Shown in pieces: positions 13,339 through 21,554 of a DNA stretch of 24,526 nt. The translations under genes were made by a program, and so were the position numbers. Numbering within the stretch: position 1 is the first letter of the stretch; each line of letters begins with the position of its first letter. This DNA is from Planctomycetota bacterium (GTDB lineage Bacteria; Planctomycetota; Phycisphaerae; UBA1845): the NCBI GenBank assembly GCA_024277835.1, contig JAJRUK010000391.1:1-24526 (forward strand), given 5' to 3'. A model generated the notes under the pieces. That model did no database searches. It was given only the letters and a program-made list of their open reading frames with translations, and was not told the origin of the DNA.

Positions 13339-16300
13339 CTACGGACGACGCCCGCGCCGATTATTACCACCACCTCTTCGGGCGGGATTATTGGAGCGCC
13401 TCTGACCACCACCGCGCCTTGCGGAGTTGCCTGAGCGCCGACCACCGCTACCGCCGCGCCTTGCGGACCCGCGCGATCCGCCACCCGACGAGCCTTGCTG
13501 CGTAAGCTGATCAATCAACCTTTGAATATCATTGATCGCAACGTTGCGAACTTTCACTACCCGCGTGGCTGTCCCGCCCGGCGGACCCATCTCCTGAAGC
13601 TGTTTCACGTAGGCTTCCGCATCGGCGAAGAGCGTCGCGCTTCCGGAAAGCGTGATCGAGTTCGTTCGTCGATCCGACGTGACGGTAATATTCGCAACCT
13701 TCGCGTTCTTTAGATTCAAACTTCGCTGCCGCTGGGTTTCGTTGATCGTCTGCTCGACCATCATTGCTGTGTCGAACGGGTTCATGCCAGCGGGAAGCGA
13801 AATGATCTTGTAAGGCGTCTGGTCCTTCTTGTCTTTCGTATCAATTTTCGCAACGAGATCCTCGATCGACTGCATATCCTTCGGTGCAGCCCGGACAATT
13901 AAATTGTTGCCCATTTCGTCGGCAACAATCACCGGCGGTTGATAGTTCTTCCCGCCGCCGCCCTTTGTGTTCTTAAAAATCTCCTGCAAGCTCGAGACAA
14001 TCATCCCGACGTTGGCATACTCAACAGGAATGATCTGCGGAACGCTGCCCTTTTCGCCGGCGGTGTCCATGGCTTTGATAATTACTTCGAGGCGTTCCAC
14101 CTCTTCAAGCGCCCCCGCAACCATGACCGAATTGCTCGAGTTCATCGCGCTGAGGCGCACATCGCCCGACAGCTCGCCGCGAGCTTTGCCCTTTTTCGCA
14201 AGGTATTTTTCCAAGGCGCTGAGGATTTCGCTCGCGTCTGCGTAGAGAAGCGTCACCATGCGAACCTCCCCACCCGCCGCGGAGTCTTCCGTATCAAGCT
14301 CGGCGATGGTTGCTTGAATGCGATCAAACTCCGCCGGATTCGTCTTGATCACCAACGCCCTGGAGCTGGAGATCGCCGTGATGATCGTCCCTTGACTTGA
14401 GCTCTTACTTTTTTTCCCGTAGAGGTCGCCCAGCGTTTTCGCGAGCGCGTCCGCGTCGGCGTACTTGAGATCAACCACGCGAACATCCTGACCGCTCGGC
14501 TCGACGTCGATCGATTTGATCAACGCCCCAAGCTCCGCCATCTCGGTCGCGTTGGCGAAGATAAGGAGCGAGTTTGTCGAGGGTTCGGGCGTAATCTGAA
14601 CGGGTTCATCGCCGCGGCGCGTTGACTTCCTACCTCGGTAGGCTTTTTGTAGCGTCTCTGCGACTTCCGCGGCGTTTGCTTTCTTTAACTTGTAAAGTTG
14701 AAGGTCTTTGCCCATGTTCGACTCGACATCGACTTTCTCGATAAACTCTCTGATGCGAACATGATTCTTAGTCGACGCTGTTACAATCAGCGATTGCGTT
14801 GCACCTTCGACCGCCGACGTCACTTGTTCTGCGGGACTCGGTTGTGAGCGAACGTCCCAGCGGAACATGTTCAGCACGACGGCGTTGAGCGAACCGGGGT
14901 CCGCAAAGCGAAGAGGATAGACCTCCGTCGTTCGCTCGCCTTCGAGGGGAGGTACGATATCGATCTTTCCCAGAAGCTCGGTAATCTCCACCAGCTCCTC
15001 ATCGTTGACGTCAGCGATGATAAAATTCGTCTTGGGATCGGCGACAAACGTCGGTCCGCGATCACTTCGCTGACGACGAACGGCATTCTTAAACACCTGC
15101 GTCAATTGGCCTGCCACTTCGGCTGCCGACGCGTGCTTCAGACGGAGCACCTGGCGCTTTCGCAACTGTGTCGCAAACTTTTCGTCATCGAGACGCTTGA
15201 TCAAGTCCGCCACGATAATGTGATTTTCGTCACTGGCGACAACGACGACCATTTGCGTCGTTGGCTCAGCCGTCGCGAGAACAGTATCACTGGCACGAAT
15301 CGTTCGAGCACTTCCGCTGGACTGCGTACGCGACTTGGCCCACTGGTTGATGATGGTGACGACTGCATTGGGGTCGGCAAATTTGATTGGATACGTGCGG
15401 ATCTCCGTAGCCAGCGACGTTGCGGATTCCGTGTCCAACAGAGCAACGCGAGCCATGATAAGCGCCATGTTGGTCTCACTCGCTTGCACGATGATCTGCC
15501 CCGTGTGAACATCGGGGGTGACAACGACAGTGTACTCAAACGGCGAAACAGACACCTTCCCTTCGAGTTTTTGCAGCGCCTTCTGGCGATCTTCGAAAAT
15601 CAGATTGATCGATTCGGCGACGTCCTCCGGGTTGGCGAACTGAAGCGTGACCGTCTCGGTCGCAAGCTCTGTACCGGGCACGTCGAGTCTCTTGATGATC
15701 GGTTCGATTTCATCGATTTGCGCCTGATTCGCGATGACCGTAATCTGGTTGAGTCTCGGGTAGCCAATGATCGTTGGCGCGTTCGGAGAGTCGCCGATGC
15801 GGGTGATGCCCTCTCCAGATTTACCACCGCCCTTGCCCCCTTCGGTGCCAAAATGCGACGCGATGTATTCGACGACTTCGCTAGGTTCGGCGTGTTTGAG
15901 CGTGTAGTACTTGGTCATCCGCCCCGGAAGGCGATCTTTCCGGTCGAGTTCTTCAATGATCTTCCCGATGTAGTCCAGCGCCGCCGTCGGAGCCATGACC
16001 ATAATCGAGTTGGTCATCTCACTGCTGAAGAGCTTAATGTCACCCGGATCAACTTCGAGCTGGTTCGTACCGCTGACCGTAGACTGAAGAATCGTCTCCG
16101 GAAGCTGTGCCCCGCCGCCGCCGGATGAGGCGCTCGCCGCACTGCCGCCCTTTCGGTTTGCACCGGCGCGAGGCCGCGTGGATCGACCGCGTCTTTGGGC
16201 GGCTGCGTTGAGACCGAGCATGTCCTTGAGCATCTCCTCAACCTCTTCGGCGTTGAGATTCTTAAGCGGGTAGGTCCGCATGAAGCTGTCGATCGGTTTG

Positions 16301-19300
16301 GGTTGATCGATCGTGGCGAGCAGTTTTCTGATCTGCGGATACTGACTCGCGTCGGCGCGAAGGATGAGCGTACGGTCACGCGGATTGGGATAAACGCGAA
16401 CCGTCGTTGGAGGAAGTTGCACCGTAGCGGGTTGCTGACCGCGCTGCTGTTGACCTCGTTTTGCCCGGGGATCCTCGGCCTCCTGCCCCTTCTTGTTCTT
16501 CTGCTGCTGCTGTTGGCGTTGCGCCGCCTGTTGCTGTCGCTGGGCCTGACGCTGCGCGTTGGCTGCCTGCTGAATCTGCTGGCGCGTCGCGTTGAACATC
16601 TCGTTGATAATGTCCATCGCGGAGTAAACGTCGATGTAGCGAACGCGGTAAATGCGAATGTCGGGAGCGACGGGGAGATTCTCGACCTCCTCCTTCATTT
16701 CCTCGAGCATCGCCTTGATATCTGGCAGGAGTCCTTCCGGACCTTCGAAGATCAGAGTCCCGTCGATATCGTTCGGGCGGAGTTTGATCAGTTGCCCCTC
16801 GGGCATCTTCGTACTGGGGGAGTGATTTTCCTTGCGCTGTTCCTGGTTCGTCGTTCTCTTCTTGACTTTTTTTTCCTTGATGATCGGTGCAACAGCGTCA
16901 CGGATCATCGAATCGGCGTCCTTGTTCGTCGCCCGCTTTGGCGCGGGAGGGGTTGCCTTCTTGGCTTGACCGGCGGCGGGCTTCTTCTTGTTTTTCCCCG
17001 CACCAGTGCCCTTCCCTTTAGGCGCGTCCTGGGTTTGCGCCGTGATGCTCAGAAGCAGCTCGTTCGTGGCGGCGTGGAAGGCAGCGGGAAGAACGCACGG
17101 TCTCGCGCCGCCGCTCTTCGGAGGCAGCACTTCCTCGACGGTGTACGTCTCTTCTTTCGCGGGGGTCAAGTCCTCGATCTGCAACTTCGCATTTGGCAGG
17201 CTAGCTTGGATAAGATGAACCACATCACTCGGTTTAACGTTCTCTGGAAGCGAAAGGCTTCTTATCACAGTCTTCAACGTCTCAGGGTCTGGAACATCCA
17301 CATACTTACGAATCATCTCGCGCATTTCGTCGAAGCGAGATTCGTCGGGGTATCGAACAACGAGGAAGTCTCCGAAGAGCGCCGCCTCGACCTGGGGAAC
17401 CTGATCCTGCGGTTCCCAAAGCGTCGTAAAGACGCCCTCCAACTCCCACGACGCATCGAGCGAATCGACATACTCAAGATCGTAGATGAACTTGGGAACA
17501 GGAACAGATTCCGCAACACCGACCTGCAGTTCCTCATCCGTCTCGAACTGATTGATGAGCGCGTCGATTCGCCCCGCCTTGCTCGGCGTCGCCGCGACGA
17601 GCATCGTGCGGCCAATCAGGTCCGCCTGAATGTACACGTCCTGACTGCTATAAGATTTACTCGTCGAGAACGTGTCCGCGTCGTCTTCGGTCTCATTCCT
17701 TGTTCGCGCGGGCATTCTCGCTGCTCGCGCTGCACCAGTGCGGGCGGGGGTTTCGACAACGTTGATGATCAAGTCAAAGAGTTTGGTGATGTCGGCGGTC
17801 TTGATCTCGTAGACCTTGATGTCGCGGTCGGGCGAGGACAGCGCGTCGAGCTTACCGATCCATACTTCCGCCTGAGCGACGTCGTCCTCAAGGCCTCTGA
17901 GAATCACCGCACCACCGCCCGGTGCTTCCAAAATCGTAAGCGACTCGCCGGACGGCGACGTTGCGCTTGCGGCTACACCGCCCTGCTTGGTGCGATTGAG
18001 ACGACCGATTGTCGTCTTGCCGGTCAGCTCGCGAAGCGCTTTAATCATCTCGCCGGGTGTTGCATTGGTGAGGCTGACCGTCCTAAAAACTGTCTCGCCT
18101 TTGCCCGTGGACTTGTCGAATTCTTGAACAAGCGCCCGGATTTCATCGACGATCACCTGCGGCGCGGCAACGACGATTTGGTCGCGATCGGTGTCGGCGT
18201 TGATGTGATAGCGGTCACTGGTTGCCTTTGAGATTCTGCCACGAAGCTTCGCCTTCGCCTTCGACGCGACCGGATTGTCACCGTGACTCCCGAGTTCGCC
18301 CGTGTCGATGAGATTCTTGACTTTTAGTTCGAGGATCGGTTCGATCTGTTCCACAAGCTCTTCGGCATCGGAATGTTCCACCGGGATGATTGCCACGATG
18401 ATCTCAAGCTCTGCAGAGCCAACGCGCAACACGTCGAGAAGGCGTTCGATCTCGGGAAAAAGCGCCGGCTCGGCGATGACGATCAATCGTCCCGACGACG
18501 GTTGAGGTATGAACTGCGGACCTTCGGAAACACTCGCGCCGGTGGCAGCGTCTTTGGGACGGCGGGCGGTTCGTTTTGGCTGCTTAGACCCGGTCAGGAC
18601 CGATCGAATCGTGGCGGTAATGCCCTCGATGTCAGCCCCCGGCGGGAAATCGTCGTAGACCTTTAGCTCCGGTTGCCCGTCGCGAACGTCGAACTCAGCG
18701 ATGAGCGAGTCGATCTCGTCATGCTGATCGGGCGTAGCGCGGATGATGAGCTTCTTTCCGTATTCAATAATGGTCATTTCAGAAGAAGCAAGCGAGCCAC
18801 CGACCATCGACAGAGACTTGTTAGAAGAAACGCCCTTCCCCTTGCCGTCGCCGCCTCGTTTCTTCGCTCTCCCGGAGCGCTTAGACACGGGCGCATTTCC
18901 AACGAGCGTTTCAATCATATCCTTGATTTCGCCTGGTTGCGCAAAGCGGATCTTGTACGTTCGCTTCTCAATTTGCGAAGGCTTGTCGATTTCGGTGAGG
19001 AAGATTTTGATCCGGTCAATATCTTGCGGGTTCGCACCAAGGATCAAGATCGAACCATTCGCCGCGACCATGCGGATGGAGGACTCGAACGTGTTCGTTC
19101 CAATGATCCGGCTGAGTTCGTCGGCGGCCTTCTCTGCGTCGATGTGCTTGACAGCGAGTCGCTCGAACGGTTCGCCAACATCGGTCGGCACGTCAACGGT
19201 TTTGATAAAAGCGAGATACTCGTCCCACTTCGAGTCGCTGCACAGCGCGAGGAGCGTCATCGCGTCGTCATCGGCGATGAAGTTGCCTGACGAGGTCGGA

Positions 19301-21414
19301 GTAGACTTGCCGCGACTGGTTGCTGGTCGGCGTTGTTTCTTGCCGCCGGAATCCGCCTTGGAAATCTTCGGCCCCTCGCCGAGACCTTCCCGTTGCTTGA
19401 TGAGATCGGAGACGAACGAAGGCTTGCGATATACCAGACGAATCGAATGAAGCGAGACCGGCTCCTGCTGAATGTCGATGATCGCGATGATGTCGTTGAT
19501 CTTCTTGAGCGTCTCTTCCGGGCCCGTGTACCATAGTCCGTCGCCGGACGGGTCGAGAACGAATTGATGTCCTGCCGATTCTTTCTTGGCCCCCTTCCCG
19601 GTCGACGTCGGAAGCATTTCTTCCAGTGCCGTCTTGACAGTCGCCGCCTCGGCGTGTTTGAGCGCGATGCGCGTCCAACCAACGTCGCCAGAAATGTCGA
19701 GCATCTTGACGAAGCGCCGTACGTCGGCGAAGGCTTCCTCGTTGGAAGCGAACACGATCACGGCGTTCTTGGCAGGGTGGGCGAGTAGCGTAACCGAGTC
19801 CGCAGTCACCACCGCAGCCGCTGCGCTGCTTTTTCCCTTCGCCGGACGGCGCGATCGTTTGACGGGGACCACAGCTCCCCCGGGCGACGACGAAGCAGAA
19901 ATCAACTGCTGCACAACGGGAATGATGTCTGAAGCGTCTGCGTGCTCTACAGGAATAATCGCGGGCGGCGGGTTTTCGGCAGAAACATCCACATCGATGA
20001 AACGCAAGACCTGCTTGATCTTGTCAATCTTGTGCTGCATCGCGCGCACAATGAGAACACCCTGTGCATCGTCGGGAACGATCGTCACCGGCGGCTCGGT
20101 GATGTTCTGCAAACTAGACGAGTCGGTCCGTCCGCCACCGCCCCTGCGCGTCGTGGGTCTTCCCGTCGCCGCCACAGCGCCATCCTGAGGCATGATCGTA
20201 AGCAACTTGTTCATCGCCTCGCTGGGCGTGACGAACTCGATCTCGATTCGCTCGATAATCCGCGGATCGTCCCCCTCGCTCGGAAACAGCTTGATCAGAT
20301 CAAGGTACTTCTCGATATCGCTGACCAACCCGAAAATCGTGAGACGGTTCTGGTCACCCAGAGGTGCAATGCGAACATAATCCGGAAGCCAATCACGAAG
20401 TTGATTCAAATTCGCAACCGACCCTGCCTTGGGCGTATAGACCATCAGCGCGAGTTCATCCCCCGGCAGCTTCGCCGCACGAAACGCCTCGACGCTGGGA
20501 TACATCCGCTCGAGCGGAAGAATCCGATAGAAATCCGTCACGCGCACAATCTGAAGATGTGTCGGTGTGCGATACAACCAGTAAGGCTCATGCGCCTTGA
20601 AGTTAAACAGAATCATCCGGATGCGACCCAGGGCCTGACCGAACGTGAGCTTCTCCGTCGTCACAAACGTGACTGGACCAATGGGCGCATTCCCGATGAC
20701 GCCAAGCCCCGTTTGCCGCGCGAATCCTTCAACGAGCGTCGCGTACGTACCATTCTTAATGGCGAACCCGTACATGCGATCTTCGGGTGGCGTCATATCC
20801 TCGGCGGGAGCAATATCCAAGAGCAGCGAAGGATCCTCCGCTGCCCCGCGGCCGGTTGGGGGCGCACTGCCGGGACGATTCGGTGTCGCCTTCCGAGGCG
20901 CGTTACCCGACTTTGCAGGCGTCGCCCCCCTCGTTGGAGCGCCCCCGCCGCGTCGCCGAATGGCTTCGCTCGGAGGCGTCTGCCCGCGAGCTTTGAACAT
21001 GTCGTCGATCTTCTTCTGCACTTCAGGATCGATCCCGAAGTCTTCGCCAGCAGGAGGGACAGGCGCGCCCTGTTTCTTGGGAGTCGTCTTCTTGCCCGCA
21101 TCCAGACCGGTCTTAGAGGCTGGCGAAGCCGACTTGGGTGCAGCGGATTTCGTCGCCGGTTTCGAGTCGGGTTTCTTTCCCTTGGTTGGCGTTGGACGCG
21201 GCGTCTTTTTTCGTCCGCGCGGCCGGTTCGGGGCTTTCCTGGGGGACCGGCGATTTTGCTGAGGCCTCTTTTGCGCCCCGGAAGTGCCTTTCTTCGGAGC
21301 GGGTTCGATCTGCGCAAGCGCACTCGAAGCAGCCAGCGCAACAACGAATGCGACAGCCAATAAACAAGCCGCGGTCAATCGTCGAGACGTGTAGCGATTT
21401 CGTTTCGTTTCCAT
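13339..21414 (-). CDS. giant exported protein of about 25 tandem secretin N-type domains, no secretin gate
   Basis: This 2691-residue protein has a signal peptide (LTAACLLAVAFVVALAASS, cleaved near ALAQ). A Pro/Lys/Arg/Ala-rich disordered segment runs to about residue 195. An N0/STN-like domain follows at about 210-300 (YGFAIKNGTYATLVEGFARQ...). From about 310 to 2640 I count roughly 25 secretin N-type repeats, each a strand, a helix with an A-x-x-V/L pattern, a variable linker, a strand such as LIVRA or IIVQA, and a helix ending in D. Several linkers are long and basic, one (about 1620-1680) is Gln-rich and one (about 1470-1535) Lys-rich. The last repeat is only its first half, then a Gly/Arg/Ser-rich tail. 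No secretin gate exists. GGAG and AGG precede the ATG. It lies between the pilO-like gene and the secretin gene, so a periplasmic ring-stack role with that secretin is inferred. Confidence 0.88.
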   Translation of the reverse strand: METKRNRYTSRRLTAACLLAVAFVVALAASSALAQIEPAPKKGTSGAQKRPQQNRRSPRKAPNRPRGRKKTPRPTPTKGKKPDSKPATKSAAPKSASPASKTGLDAGKKTTPKKQGAPVPPAGEDFGIDPEVQKKIDDMFKARGQTPPSEAIRRRGGGAPTRGATPAKSGNAPRKATPNRPGSAPPTGRGAAEDPSLLLDIAPAEDMTPPEDRMYGFAIKNGTYATLVEGFARQTGLGVIGNAPIGPVTFVTTEKLTFGQALGRIRMILFNFKAHEPYWLYRTPTHLQIVRVTDFYRILPLERMYPSVEAFRAAKLPGDELALMVYTPKAGSVANLNQLRDWLPDYVRIAPLGDQNRLTIFGLVSDIEKYLDLIKLFPSEGDDPRIIERIEIEFVTPSEAMNKLLTIMPQDGAVAATGRPTTRRGGGGRTDSSSLQNITEPPVTIVPDDAQGVLIVRAMQHKIDKIKQVLRFIDVDVSAENPPPAIIPVEHADASDIIPVVQQLISASSSPGGAVVPVKRSRRPAKGKSSAAAAVVTADSVTLLAHPAKNAVIVFASNEEAFADVRRFVKMLDISGDVGWTRIALKHAEAATVKTALEEMLPTSTGKGAKKESAGHQFVLDPSGDGLWYTGPEETLKKINDIIAIIDIQQEPVSLHSIRLVYRKPSFVSDLIKQREGLGEGPKISKADSGGKKQRRPATSRGKSTPTSSGNFIADDDAMTLLALCSDSKWDEYLAFIKTVDVPTDVGEPFERLAVKHIDAEKAADELSRIIGTNTFESSIRMVAANGSILILGANPQDIDRIKIFLTEIDKPSQIEKRTYKIRFAQPGEIKDMIETLVGNAPVSKRSGRAKKRGGDGKGKGVSSNKSLSMVGGSLASSEMTIIEYGKKLIIRATPDQHDEIDSLIAEFDVRDGQPELKVYDDFPPGADIEGITATIRSVLTGSKQPKRTARRPKDAATGASVSEGPQFIPQPSSGRLIVIAEPALFPEIERLLDVLRVGSAELEIIVAIIPVEHSDAEELVEQIEPILELKVKNLIDTGELGSHGDNPVASKAKAKLRGRISKATSDRYHINADTDRDQIVVAAPQVIVDEIRALVQEFDKSTGKGETVFRTVSLTNATPGEMIKALRELTGKTTIGRLNRTKQGGVAASATSPSGESLTILEAPGGGAVILRGLEDDVAQAEVWIGKLDALSSPDRDIKVYEIKTADITKLFDLIINVVETPARTGAARAARMPARTRNETEDDADTFSTSKSYSSQDVYIQADLIGRTMLVAATPSKAGRIDALINQFETDEELQVGVAESVPVPKFIYDLEYVDSLDASWELEGVFTTLWEPQDQVPQVEAALFGDFLVVRYPDESRFDEMREMIRKYVDVPDPETLKTVIRSLSLPENVKPSDVVHLIQASLPNAKLQIEDLTPAKEETYTVEEVLPPKSGGARPCVLPAAFHAATNELLLSITAQTQDAPKGKGTGAGKNKKKPAAGQAKKATPPAPKRATNKDADSMIRDAVAPIIKEKKVKKRTTNQEQRKENHSPSTKMPEGQLIKLRPNDIDGTLIFEGPEGLLPDIKAMLEEMKEEVENLPVAPDIRIYRVRYIDVYSAMDIINEMFNATRQQIQQAANAQRQAQRQQQAAQRQQQQQKNKKGQEAEDPRAKRGQQQRGQQPATVQLPPTTVRVYPNPRDRTLILRADASQYPQIRKLLATIDQPKPIDSFMRTYPLKNLNAEEVEEMLKDMLGLNAAAQRRGRSTRPRAGANRKGGSAASASSGGGGAQLPETILQSTVSGTNQLEVDPGDIKLFSSEMTNSIMVMAPTAALDYIGKIIEELDRKDRLPGRMTKYYTLKHAEPSEVVEYIASHFGTEGGKGGGKSGEGITRIGDSPNAPTIIGYPRLNQITVIANQAQIDEIEPIIKRLDVPGTELATETVTLQFANPEDVAESINLIFEDRQKALQKLEGKVSVSPFEYTVVVTPDVHTGQIIVQASETNMALIMARVALLDTESATSLATEIRTYPIKFADPNAVVTIINQWAKSRTQSSGSARTIRASDTVLATAEPTTQMVVVVASDENHIIVADLIKRLDDEKFATQLRKRQVLRLKHASAAEVAGQLTQVFKNAVRRQRSDRGPTFVADPKTNFIIADVNDEELVEITELLGKIDIVPPLEGERTTEVYPLRFADPGSLNAVVLNMFRWDVRSQPSPAEQVTSAVEGATQSLIVTASTKNHVRIREFIEKVDVESNMGKDLQLYKLKKANAAEVAETLQKAYRGRKSTRRGDEPVQITPEPSTNSLLIFANATEMAELGALIKSIDVEPSGQDVRVVDLKYADADALAKTLGDLYGKKSKSSSQGTIITAISSSRALVIKTNPAEFDRIQATIAELDTEDSAAGGEVRMVTLLYADASEILSALEKYLAKKGKARGELSGDVRLSAMNSSNSVMVAGALEEVERLEVIIKAMDTAGEKGSVPQIIPVEYANVGMIVSSLQEIFKNTKGGGGKNYQPPVIVADEMGNNLIVRAAPKDMQSIEDLVAKIDTKDKKDQTPYKIISLPAGMNPFDTAMMVEQTINETQRQRSLNLKNAKVANITVTSDRRTNSITLSGSATLFADAEAYVKQLQEMGPPGGTATRVVKVRNVAINDIQRLIDQLTQQGSSGGGSRGSARRGGSGGRRSGNSARRGGGQRRSNNPARRGGGNNRRGRRP

Positions 21415-21554
21415 CTAGACCTATCTCCATTTCGCAGTGTTGCTCGCCCTAACGCGTCCTTGTACGGGCGAACCTGCGCTTCGTGGCACTCACTTTTCGA
21501 TTTTCGCCGCAATCTGACCTCAGACGCGACTCTGCATCCCCAAGCCTCGACGTT

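Noticed and set aside
16195..18231. 678-codon open frame on the plus strand
   Set aside because: It is antisense to the giant N-domain gene. Its Arg/Leu-rich product has no domain pattern, while the minus-strand frame has a signal peptide and regular repeats.
19942..21363. 473-codon plus-strand open frame
   Set aside because: It is a shadow of the N-terminal part of the giant gene, produced by its GC-biased codons, and no family was recognised.
21444..21471. TCGCCC...GGGCGA inverted repeat between the pilO-like and giant genes
   Set aside because: It has only 6 bp with a 16-base loop and no further signal, within what chance allows in GC-rich DNA. The rest of this 140-bp gap shows nothing.
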